Below the pieces are notes generated by a model that had not been told where the DNA came from, searched no databases, and saw nothing but the letters and a program-made list of their open reading frames with translations. Shown in pieces: positions 1 through 6,322 of a stretch of 9,049 nt of DNA (its first letter is position 1; every line of letters begins with the position of its first letter). Source of the DNA: Candidatus Blautia intestinipullorum (GTDB lineage Bacteria; Bacillota; Clostridia; Lachnospirales; Lachnospiraceae). The DNA is taken from positions 1 to 9,049 of the forward strand of contig DWVA01000108.1 in assembly GCA_019120475.1 (NCBI GenBank). The letters run 5' to 3'. The position numbers and the translations under genes were made by a program.

Positions 1-20
1 AAATCATGTAAAATATATTG

Positions 21-80
21 AAATCCCGCTGTTTTTATGATATACAGGAAAGGCTGCACTATTTGAAAACAACGGGATTT
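21..80 (+). promoter_or_regulatory. Leader hairpin upstream of potA, possible attenuator or terminator
   Basis: Bases 21-37 (AAATCCCGCTGTTTTTA) pair with 64-80 (TGAAAACAACGGGATTT). The stem is 17 pairs long with a single C-A mismatch (29/72) and one G-T wobble (36/65), and it encloses a 26-base loop. A run of six T spans 78-83, and the potA Shine-Dalgarno sequence GGAGGG starts at 84, only four bases after the stem. The shape fits an intrinsic terminator or attenuator, or a structure that limits access to the ribosome binding site. AT-rich hexamers TAAAAT (9-14) and TATATT (14-19) could be a -10 element, which would place the transcript start near the 5' foot of the stem; any -35 lies outside the window. 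The hairpin could also simply terminate an upstream gene. The base pairing is read directly; the function is inferred. Confidence 0.5.
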
Positions 81-95
81 TTTGGAGGGAAAAGG

Positions 96-1169
96 ATGAG
101 CAATAAGCTGATAGATTTTATGCATATTTCCAAGTCTTACGGGATGCAGACAGTTCTCGATGATCTGAATCTTTACATAAGGGAAAATGAGTTTCTGACG
201 CTTCTGGGTCCCAGCGGCTGCGGAAAAACAACCACGCTCCGTATCCTGGGAGGATTCGAGACCCCGGATACAGGAAAGGTGATCTTTGACGGGAAGGATA
301 TTACGAATCTCCCGCCGAACAAACGCCAGTTAAATACAGTTTTTCAGAAATATGCCCTTTTTACCCATATGACCATTGCGGAAAATATAGCTTTTGGTCT
401 GAAGATCAAAAATAAAAGCAGACAATATATCCATGATAAGATCAAATACGCGCTGAAACTGGTGAATCTGGACGGATACGAAAACCGCATGCCGGATTCC
501 TTGAGCGGCGGGCAGCAGCAGCGGATCGCCATAGCCAGGGCTATTGTAAACGAGCCCAAGGTGCTTCTTCTGGACGAACCTTTAGGCGCCCTGGATCTTA
601 AGCTCCGCCAGGACATGCAGTACGAACTGATCCGTCTGAAAAACGAGCTGGGGATCACTTTCCTTTATGTAACTCACGATCAGGAGGAGGCCCTTACCAT
701 GTCGGACACCATCGTGGTAATGAATCAGGGATATATCCAGCAGATCGGCACGCCGGAAAAAATATATAATGAGCCGGAAAACGCCTTTGTAGCGGATTTT
801 ATCGGGGAGAGCAACATTATCTCAGCCACCATGGTAAAAGACCGCCTTGTAAAGATCCTGGGAGTTCCCTTCCCCTGTGTGGACGAGGGATTCGGGCAGA
901 ATACCCCGGTGGATGTGGTGATCCGTCCGGAGGACATCGACCTTTTAGAACCAGGCCAGGGAAGTATCGACGGAGTGGTGACCCATCTGATCTTCAAAGG
1001 GGTCCATTATGAAATGGAAGTTATGGCGAACAATTATGAATGGCTGGTACACAGCACAGATATGTTCCCGGTAGGGACGGAAGTCAGTATCCATGTGGAT
1101 CCTTATGACATCCAGATCATGAAGAAACCGGAATCGGAAGATGAGGAGGCGGTAAACATTGAAGAGTAA
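96..1169 (+). CDS. potA: Spermidine/putrescine ABC transporter, ATP-binding protein PotA
   Basis: This is the cytoplasmic ATPase that powers polyamine import; two copies normally sit under the PotB-PotC membrane pair. In the 357-residue product I see Walker A GPSGCGKTT (38-46), Q-loop Q84, signature LSGGQ (136-140), Walker B with D160-E161, and switch H194. The C-terminal third (about 235-342), with a VVIRPEDI segment, is the TOBE regulatory domain expected in PotA. The ATG at 96 is chosen because GGAGGG at 84-89 sits at proper spacing; the frame stays open upstream to a TTG at 18, but that start has no ribosome binding site and would run through the leader hairpin. The stop overlaps the start of potB by 11 bases, so translation is probably coupled. 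The C-terminus is strongly acidic (ESEDEEAVNIEE). Polyamine specificity is inferred from potB and potCD, since related ATPases are similar. Confidence 0.95.
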   Translation: MSNKLIDFMHISKSYGMQTVLDDLNLYIRENEFLTLLGPSGCGKTTTLRILGGFETPDTGKVIFDGKDITNLPPNKRQLNTVFQKYALFTHMTIAENIAFGLKIKNKSRQYIHDKIKYALKLVNLDGYENRMPDSLSGGQQQRIAIARAIVNEPKVLLLDEPLGALDLKLRQDMQYELIRLKNELGITFLYVTHDQEEALTMSDTIVVMNQGYIQQIGTPEKIYNEPENAFVADFIGESNIISATMVKDRLVKILGVPFPCVDEGFGQNTPVDVVIRPEDIDLLEPGQGSIDGVVTHLIFKGVHYEMEVMANNYEWLVHSTDMFPVGTEVSIHVDPYDIQIMKKPESEDEEAVNIEE

Positions 1170-1974
1170 ACGTCTCCTGGCCGGCCCCTATCTTTTCTGG
1201 TCGGTATCTTTTGTGGTGATCCCTCTTCTTGTGATCGTGTATTATGCCTTTACAAACGATGAGGGGGGCTTTACTTTTTCCAATTTGGCGCAGATCACCA
1301 CCGCTGAAAACCTGAAGGCTCTGGGACTTTCCGTACTTCTGTCTCTTGTCAGCACAGCGGTCTGTCTGATCCTGGCCTATCCGCTGGCTATGATTCTCAG
1401 CCAGAAAAACGTCAGCCAGACCAGCTTTGTGGTGCTGATCTTTATTCTTCCTATGTGGATGAATTTCCTTCTGCGGACAATGGCCTGGCAGACTCTTTTG
1501 GAAAAAAACGGCGTGATCAACAGTATCCTGGGCTTTCTGCATCTGCCGGCGCTGGAGATCATCAATACGCCTTTCGCTATTGTTCTTGGAATGGTGTATA
1601 ATTTTCTGCCCTTTATGGTCCTGCCGATCTATAATGTCCTGATCAAGATCGATCCCAACGTACTGAACGCGGCGAGAGATCTGGGAGCCAATCCGGCGCA
1701 GACTTTTGTAAAGGTGACGCTGCCGCTGAGCATTCCCGGCGTGATCAGCGGGATCACAATGGTTTTTGTTCCCGCTTTGACCACTTTCGTGATCTCAGAC
1801 CTGCTGGGAGGCGGAAAAATCCTGCTGATCGGAAACGTGATCGAACAGTCCTTTAAGCAGAACAGCAACTGGCATGTGGGAAGCGGACTGTCTCTTGTGC
1901 TTATGGTGTTTATTATTGCCAGTATGGCCCTTGTGGCGAAATATGACAAGGAGGAAGGAGGCGCGGCTTTTTGA
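1159..1974 (+). CDS. potB: Spermidine/putrescine ABC transporter permease PotB
   Basis: This is the first of the two membrane permease subunits of the polyamine importer, 271 residues. Hydrophobic stretches at about 10-31, 57-80, 88-112, 137-160, 193-212 and 241-260 fit six membrane helices. The cytoplasmic EAA loop that contacts PotA is at about 169-198 (AARDLGANPAQ, then LPLSIPGVISG). Translation starts at a TTG at 1159, preceded by AGGAGG (1144-1149) with a nine-base spacer, inside the 3' end of potA. No better ATG is available without losing the first helix. The gene ends in a TTGA overlap with potCD, so potA, potB and potCD form one coupled operon. Length and motif order are normal for the family, and the assignment is firm at the level of a PotB/PotH-type permease. 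Confidence 0.93.
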   Translation: MKSKRLLAGPYLFWSVSFVVIPLLVIVYYAFTNDEGGFTFSNLAQITTAENLKALGLSVLLSLVSTAVCLILAYPLAMILSQKNVSQTSFVVLIFILPMWMNFLLRTMAWQTLLEKNGVINSILGFLHLPALEIINTPFAIVLGMVYNFLPFMVLPIYNVLIKIDPNVLNAARDLGANPAQTFVKVTLPLSIPGVISGITMVFVPALTTFVISDLLGGGKILLIGNVIEQSFKQNSNWHVGSGLSLVLMVFIIASMALVAKYDKEEGGAAF

Positions 1975-3851
1975 TCAGAAAATTTATTCAGAAAATCTAC
2001 CTGGCGCTTATTTTCCTTTTGCTGTACGCCCCTATCGTTACGCTGATCGTACTGTCTTTCAATCAGTCGAAAACAAGAGCGAAATGGGGCGGCTTTACCC
2101 TGAAATGGTATCAGGAGCTTTTTAAAAACGAACAGATCATGAGCGCCTTTTATACCACCCTGATCATCGCTTTTCTTTCGGCGGCGGCGGCAACTCTGAT
2201 CGGAACGGCCGCGTCCATTGCCATTCAGGGAATGAAACAGAGATGGAAAACGCTTTATATGGGCCTGACGAATATTCCCATGATGAATGCGGAGATCGTA
2301 ATGGGCGTATCCCTGATGCTTTTGTTTATCGCTCTTAGGGCTACTCTGGGATTCGGCACGATTCTGATCGCCCATATCAGTTTCAATATTCCCTATGTGA
2401 TCCTCAGCGTGTCCCCGAAGCTCCGTCAGACCAGCCGTCATACCTACGAGGCGGCTCTTGACCTGGGAGCTTCTCCGGTGAAAGCTTTTTTTAAGGTGGT
2501 ATTTCCGGATATTGTGCCGGGGGTTCTTTCCGGATTTATGCTGGCATTTACCATGTCCCTGGATGACTTTGTGATCACGCACTTTACAAAGGGACCGGGA
2601 ATAGACACCCTGTCCACAAAAATCTACACCGAGGTCCGCAAAGGGATCAAACCGGAAATTTACGCCCTTTCTACAATCTTGTTCGTGACTGTACTCGTTC
2701 TTCTGATCCTGGTGAATTATTCTCCTGACGGGAAGGAAGACGGCGAGGAGAGGAAAAAGGCCAAAAAGCCGTCCAGGGCAAAGGTGATCCTTTTGCGCCG
2801 TGTGATCCCTGCGGCTATCTGCATTGTGTTCATCAGCGGAGGCATTTATTATGCCAGTGAAAACAAAGTCATGAACTCGGAAAAGGTGGTAGTATACAAC
2901 TGGGGAGAATATCTTGATCCAAAGGTGCTGACGATGTTCGAGGAGGAAACAGGGATTGATGTTGTATACGAAGAGTTTGAGACTAACGAGATCCTTTATC
3001 CCAAGGTAAGTTCCGGGGCTATTGCCTACGACGCTGTCTGCCCCAGCGATTATATGATACAGCGTATGATGGAAAACGGTCTTCTGGCGGAGATTGATTT
3101 TGACAACATTCCGAATATAAAATATATCGGAGAAGAATATATGGAGCAGTCCCGTCAGTTTGATCCGGAAAACAAATATTCTGTTCCCTACTGCTGGGGA
3201 ACTGTGGGAATTCTCTATAATAAAACGATGGTAGACGGGCCTGTGGACAGTTGGGAGATTCTCTGGGATGAAAAGTACAGGGACAACATACTGATGCAGG
3301 ATTCTGTCAGGGACGCGTTCGGCGTTGCCTTAAAGTATCTGGGATATTCCCTGAATTCCACTGACCTGGATGAACTGACAGAGGCAAGAGACCTCCTGAT
3401 CAGACAGAAGCCTCTTGTACAGGCATATGTGATCGACCAGGTACGGGATAAGATGATCGGAAATGAAGCCGCCATAGGAGTGATCTATTCCGGAGAGGCT
3501 ATTTATACGCAGAAAGAAAATCCTGATCTGGAATATGTAGTTCCAAAGGAAGGATCCAATATCTGGATCGACTCCTGGGTGATTCCAAAAAACGCGGAAA
3601 ACAAGGAAAACGCGGAGAAATTTATTAACTTTCTCTGCAGGCCGGATATTGCTCTTATGAATTTTGAGTATATCACATACTCTACGCCAAACACGGCGGC
3701 CAGGGAGATGATCGAAGATGAGGCTGTCCGCAACAGCGAGATCGCTTTCCCTGATCTTTCCGCTCTTCCTGAACTGGAAACATTCCAGTATCTTGGAAAA
3801 AAGGCAGACGAGATTTACGGAGAACTGTGGAACCAGGTAAAATCGTCCTGA
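1971..3851 (+). CDS. potCD: Fused polyamine ABC transporter permease and substrate-binding protein PotCD
   Basis: One 626-residue protein combines the second permease (PotC, about 1-250) with the polyamine-binding protein (PotD, about 303-626). The PotC part has six likely helices and an EAA loop at about 159-188 (YEAALDLGASP, then PDIVPGVLSG). A charged, lysine/arginine-rich cytoplasmic linker (251-277) leads to an added helix (about 278-295) that puts the binding domain outside the cell. No lipobox or signal peptidase site is seen; the extra helix replaces it. PotD-like ligand positions are kept by alignment from memory with E. coli PotD: W311 and Y314 in NWGEY, S359 and Y361, D448, W532 and D534 in IWIDS, Y570 in TYSTPN, and perhaps Q606; E. 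coli W229 is replaced by Y506. The start is a TTG at 1971 overlapping the potB stop, with AAGGAGG at 1955-1961. The reading frame is continuous, so this is a true fusion. I recall similar fusions in other Clostridia. Confidence 0.93.
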   Translation: MIRKFIQKIYLALIFLLLYAPIVTLIVLSFNQSKTRAKWGGFTLKWYQELFKNEQIMSAFYTTLIIAFLSAAAATLIGTAASIAIQGMKQRWKTLYMGLTNIPMMNAEIVMGVSLMLLFIALRATLGFGTILIAHISFNIPYVILSVSPKLRQTSRHTYEAALDLGASPVKAFFKVVFPDIVPGVLSGFMLAFTMSLDDFVITHFTKGPGIDTLSTKIYTEVRKGIKPEIYALSTILFVTVLVLLILVNYSPDGKEDGEERKKAKKPSRAKVILLRRVIPAAICIVFISGGIYYASENKVMNSEKVVVYNWGEYLDPKVLTMFEEETGIDVVYEEFETNEILYPKVSSGAIAYDAVCPSDYMIQRMMENGLLAEIDFDNIPNIKYIGEEYMEQSRQFDPENKYSVPYCWGTVGILYNKTMVDGPVDSWEILWDEKYRDNILMQDSVRDAFGVALKYLGYSLNSTDLDELTEARDLLIRQKPLVQAYVIDQVRDKMIGNEAAIGVIYSGEAIYTQKENPDLEYVVPKEGSNIWIDSWVIPKNAENKENAEKFINFLCRPDIALMNFEYITYSTPNTAAREMIEDEAVRNSEIAFPDLSALPELETFQYLGKKADEIYGELWNQVKSS

Positions 3852-3876
3852 GCCAAAAAGCTCAGGATGATTTCAC
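3837..3876. terminator. Bidirectional hairpin shared by the convergent potCD and permease genes
   Basis: Left arm GTAAAATCGTCCTGAGC (3837-3853) and right arm (3860-3876, reverse complement GTGAAATCATCCTGAGC) are complementary at 15 of 17 positions around a six-base loop, CAAAAA. The central eight pairs, TCCTGAGC/GCTCAGGA, are perfect. Each arm includes the stop codon of one of the two facing genes. T runs after the stem are short on both strands (ATTT on plus, ATTTT on minus), so termination strength is uncertain, but the position between two convergent genes only ten bases apart fits a terminator serving both. Confidence 0.7.
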
Positions 3877-4659
3877 AAAATGTTTTTCAATAAGGTTCAG
3901 AACGCCGTAAAGCATCATGGCGATGATACACAGGATCAGTATGGACATCAGTACGGTGGTAAGCTTAAAGGTCTGGCTGGAATAAATGATCAGATATCCC
4001 AGTCCGTGTCTTGCCCCGATGAATTCTCCGATGATGACGCCTACCAGACAGAGGCCGATATTCACTTTCATAACGCTCAGAATAAGAGGAACAGAGGACG
4101 GAAGGACGATTTTTGTCAGTTCGTCCTTTTTTGATCCTCCTAGAGTGGCGATCAGCTTAAGTTTCTCCGGATCGGTCCCGCGAAAACCTGTATACAGGTT
4201 AATGACGGAACCGAAAATCGCAACGGACATTCCGGCCACCACGATCGTCCGCATATTGGCCCCAAGCCATACGATCAGAAGAGGCGCCAGGGCGGATTTG
4301 GGAAGGCTGTTTAAAACCACCAGATACGGCTCAAGGACTTTGGAAAGCTTTGGGCAGGCCCACAAAAGGACAGCTGTTCCGATGCCTAAGGCAACTACAA
4401 GAAAAAAGCTGACCAGGGTCTCGGACAGAGTAATGCCGATATGGACGAATAATTCCTGGTTTCTGCTCATTTCGATGAAATTTCTGATAACCGCCAGGGG
4501 ACTGCTGAAAATAAAGGAATCGATCCATCCCCTTCTTGCGGATATTTCCCAGAGAAGCAAAAAGCCCAGGAAGATCAAAATCCTGGACAGATTGATCATA
4601 TATTTTTCCCGTTTTCTTTTGGCAAGGTATTTATTTTGTTCCGCGGAAAATTCAGGCAT
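3862..4659 (-). CDS. ABC transporter permease, SsuC/TauC (nitrate/sulfonate/taurine) family
   Basis: This is the membrane subunit of an importer from the family that takes up sulfonates, taurine, nitrate, or vitamin precursors. The 265-residue product has a charged N-terminal tail (1-22), a first helix at about 24-40, and further hydrophobic segments at about 80-100, 122-143, 195-213 and 233-253. Family hallmarks are LNSLPKSALAPLLIVWLG (116-133), the EAA loop around 168-195 (IATLGGSKKDEL, then LPSSVPLILS) and GEFIGARHGLGYLI (211-224). The ATG at 4659 is preferred because AAGGAG lies ten bases upstream and it overlaps the ATPase stop by eight bases; the next in-frame ATG (4599) lacks a good ribosome binding site. 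The substrate cannot be read from the permease. No binding protein lies next to it; the neighbour past its 3' end is the unrelated, convergent potCD. Confidence 0.88.
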   Translation of the reverse strand: MPEFSAEQNKYLAKRKREKYMINLSRILIFLGFLLLWEISARRGWIDSFIFSSPLAVIRNFIEMSRNQELFVHIGITLSETLVSFFLVVALGIGTAVLLWACPKLSKVLEPYLVVLNSLPKSALAPLLIVWLGANMRTIVVAGMSVAIFGSVINLYTGFRGTDPEKLKLIATLGGSKKDELTKIVLPSSVPLILSVMKVNIGLCLVGVIIGEFIGARHGLGYLIIYSSQTFKLTTVLMSILILCIIAMMLYGVLNLIEKHFVKSS

Positions 4660-5419
4660 TCTGATTCAGCTCCTTCCAGATAAGATTAAAGTAGGATTTA
4701 AAGTCCGGGGCATTTCTTGAGGAAAGGGGAGTCCTGTTTTCGATATCCAGCTTTATGGAGATGATGTCGGCAACAGAGGCCGGTCTTTTTGTAAGGATAA
4801 TGACACGGTCCGCCATGCTGATGGCTTCGGAAATATCGTGGGTTACCAGGATAGCCGGCTTTTTTTCTTTTTGAAGGATCGTACCGATATCGTCGCTTAC
4901 ATTCAGTCTGGTCTGATAATCAAGGGCGGAAAAGGGCTCATCAAGGAGAAGGAGATCCGGCTTCAGAGCCAGAGTGCGGATCAGGGCGGCCCGCTGGCGC
5001 ATTCCCCCGGAAAGCTGGGAAGGCCGGGAGGAACGGAATTTGTCCAATCCGTAGATCCGCAGCATATTTTCGATATAGGAGAGCTTATCCACGGTGATCT
5101 CTTTCCGTATTTCCAGTCCCAGAAGTACATTTTTGTAGACAGTCCGCCATTCCAGAAGATGATCCTTCTGAAGCATGTAGCCGATACGGGGATCGCCTTT
5201 CAGGATGGGAGTTCCGTTCATCAGTACGGTGCCCTCCTCCGGACGCAAAAGACCGCAGATCACGTTGAGAAGAGTGGATTTTCCGCAGCCGGAAGGGCCG
5301 ACTACAGCGAGAAATTCACCGGGCATCAGATCGAAGGATATATGCGAAAGGGCTTTTGTTTCCCCGGAAGGCGTATGATAAGAAAGAGATACATCTCTTA
5401 CTTCCAGCAGTGGGTTCAT
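4652..5419 (-). CDS. ABC transporter ATP-binding protein, SsuB/TauB family
   Basis: This is the cytoplasmic ATPase partner of the permease encoded just downstream; the two genes overlap by eight bases (ATGCCTGA). The 255-residue product has Walker A GPSGCGKST (41-49), Q-loop Q84, the variant signature LSGGM followed by RQR (136-143), Walker B LLLLDEP (156-162) and switch H194. The short C-terminal tail without a TOBE domain, and the RTPLSSRNAPDF segment (229-240), fit the SsuB/TauB/ThiZ type rather than PotA. The ATG at 5419 is preceded on the minus strand by GGAGGT with a six-base spacer. It is the first gene of its operon, facing away from queH. No riboswitch fits in the roughly 130 bases between them, so the substrate (sulfonate, taurine, nitrate, thiamine precursor or riboflavin are family options) stays open. 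Confidence 0.9.
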   Translation of the reverse strand: MNPLLEVRDVSLSYHTPSGETKALSHISFDLMPGEFLAVVGPSGCGKSTLLNVICGLLRPEEGTVLMNGTPILKGDPRIGYMLQKDHLLEWRTVYKNVLLGLEIRKEITVDKLSYIENMLRIYGLDKFRSSRPSQLSGGMRQRAALIRTLALKPDLLLLDEPFSALDYQTRLNVSDDIGTILQKEKKPAILVTHDISEAISMADRVIILTKRPASVADIISIKLDIENRTPLSSRNAPDFKSYFNLIWKELNQNA

Positions 5420-5472
5420 GTAGATACCTCCATATTTTGTATATGTTTATGATATGCGCGGAAAGATTTTTG

Positions 5473-5481
5473 TGTTATGAT
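5473..5481 (+). promoter_or_regulatory. Candidate extended -10 promoter of queH
   Basis: TGTTATGAT (5473-5481) matches an extended -10 element (TG, one base, then TATGAT). No good -35 hexamer lies at the right distance, as is common with extended -10 sites. Transcription would begin near 5488. A perfect 7-base inverted repeat, TAGCGTT (5481-5487) and AACGCTA (5514-5520), brackets the presumed start and encloses a smaller hairpin GGGGC/GCTCC (5497-5501/5507-5511). It could be an operator or leader structure, or chance. A clear promoter for the divergent minus-strand operon was not found. Confidence 0.4.
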
Positions 5482-5551
5482 AGCGTTAATGTACAAGGGG
5501 CAGCACGCTCCAAAACGCTAGATGCAACACAGGAAAAATGGAGGAAGACCA

Positions 5552-6190
5552 GTGAACAGAAATTATCAGAAAGAACTTGACAAGCTGATACAGACTATAG
5601 AAAAAGAAGAAAAAACTCCAAGGCTGTTCCTTCATAGCTGCTGCGCTCCCTGCAGCAGCTATGTGCTGGAATATCTTTCGGAATATTTTGAGATCACCCT
5701 GTTTTTTTATAATCCGAATATCTCTTTTAAAGAGGAATATGAGAAGCGGATCCGTGAGCTGCGGCGCATGACAGAAGAGATGGCGTTCCGGCATCCGGTG
5801 CATGTGGAGGAGGGCCCCTATGATCCGGAAAAATTTTTCCAGATGGCAAAAGGCCTGGAGGATGTTCCGGAGGGAGGCGAACGCTGTTTCCGCTGTTACC
5901 GTCTCAGAATGGAGGAGACCGCAAAACTGGCCAGGGACGGAGGCTACGATTATTTTACCACTACGCTTTCCATCAGTCCGCTGAAAAACGCGTCCAAGAT
6001 CAATGAGATCGGGGAAGAACTGGGAGAGATATACGGGGTGGCTCATCTGCCCTCGGATTTTAAGAAAAGAAACGGCTATAAAAGATCTGTGGAACTTTCG
6101 GCAGAGTACGGCCTGTACAGACAGAACTACTGCGGATGTGTTTTTTCAAAAAGAGAGCAGGAGAAGAAAAGAGAAGCGGAAGGAAAATGA
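5552..6190 (+). CDS. queH: Epoxyqueuosine reductase QueH
   Basis: QueH (formerly DUF208) carries out the last step of queuosine synthesis, reducing epoxyqueuosine to queuosine at the wobble position of tRNAs with GUN anticodons. It replaces the unrelated cobalamin-dependent QueG. In the 212-residue product the family cysteines are present: C30-C31 and C34 in HSCCAPCSS, C112 and C115 in RCFRCYRLR, and C194 and C196 in YCGC. They are expected to hold the iron-sulfur cluster and active-site iron. FFYNPNISFKEEYEKR (51-66) and FTTTLSISPLKN (135-146) are also typical. The GTG at 5552 is chosen because GGAGGA (5540-5545) precedes it; the upstream in-frame ATG at 5522 has no suitable site and would add ten non-family residues. 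No other queuosine gene is nearby, so it seems to stand alone. Confidence 0.92.
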   Translation: MNRNYQKELDKLIQTIEKEEKTPRLFLHSCCAPCSSYVLEYLSEYFEITLFFYNPNISFKEEYEKRIRELRRMTEEMAFRHPVHVEEGPYDPEKFFQMAKGLEDVPEGGERCFRCYRLRMEETAKLARDGGYDYFTTTLSISPLKNASKINEIGEELGEIYGVAHLPSDFKKRNGYKRSVELSAEYGLYRQNYCGCVFSKREQEKKREAEGK

Positions 6191-6212
6191 AAAAGACGCC
6201 CCGGGTTTTTTC
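6189..6212 (+). terminator. Weak candidate terminator of queH
   Basis: An A run (6190-6194) and a T run (6206-6211) can pair around a GC-rich centre, GACGCCCCGGG, directly after the queH stop. The GC part of the stem is imperfect and short, so the hairpin is weak. It is placed sensibly, before the argH promoter, but could be a chance A/T pairing. Confidence 0.3.
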
Positions 6213-6213
6213 T

Positions 6214-6241
6214 TTGAATTTTTCAGGAAGTATGATACACT
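6214..6241 (+). promoter_or_regulatory. Candidate argH promoter
   Basis: TTGAAT (6214-6219) and TACACT (6236-6241) are separated by 16 bases, with an extended -10 TG at 6233-6234. Transcription would start near 6248, about 75 bases before the argH start. An alternative -10, TATGAT at 6231-6236, lacks a -35 at suitable distance. Confidence 0.5.
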
Positions 6242-6249
6242 GATAGCGT

Positions 6250-6288
6250 GCGGTGCGGCAGGCGGAAGAAAAGAAGCCTGCCTCCCGC
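6250..6288 (+). promoter_or_regulatory. GC-rich hairpin in the argH leader
   Basis: GGCAGGC (6257-6263) pairs perfectly with GCCTGCC (6276-6282) around a purine-rich 12-base loop. An outer stem GCGG (6250-6253)/CCGC (6285-6288) extends it across a small internal loop. There is no T run, so it is not a normal terminator. With the predicted promoter, it would sit almost at the 5' end of the argH mRNA, where such hairpins can protect against decay. That role is inferred. Confidence 0.4.
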
Positions 6289-6322
6289 GGGAATAAATTA
6301 TATACAGAAATGAGGAAAATAT

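Noticed and set aside
18..95. N-terminal extension of PotA from a TTG at 18
   Set aside because: There is no ribosome binding site, the added residues do not resemble PotA, and the segment forms the leader hairpin.
1629..2582. Minus-strand open frame of 317 codons across potB and potCD
   Set aside because: Composition is that of an antisense shadow (very high Arg, His, Ser, Lys) and both sense genes have firm family motifs.
3986..4720. Plus-strand open frame of 244 codons across the SsuC-type permease
   Set aside because: The minus-strand permease and ATPase carry strong motifs, and the plus-strand frame has no family features.
5420..5551. Riboswitch (TPP, FMN or queuosine-related) in the divergent region
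   Set aside because: The space is about 130 bases shared by two leaders, and no conserved riboswitch core was recognised on either strand.
6290..6306. Possible ArgR operator (GGAATAAATTATATACA) upstream of argH
   Set aside because: Only one half resembles the known TGAAT/ATTCA arginine box and the second half does not match, so it is not distinguishable from AT-rich leader sequence.
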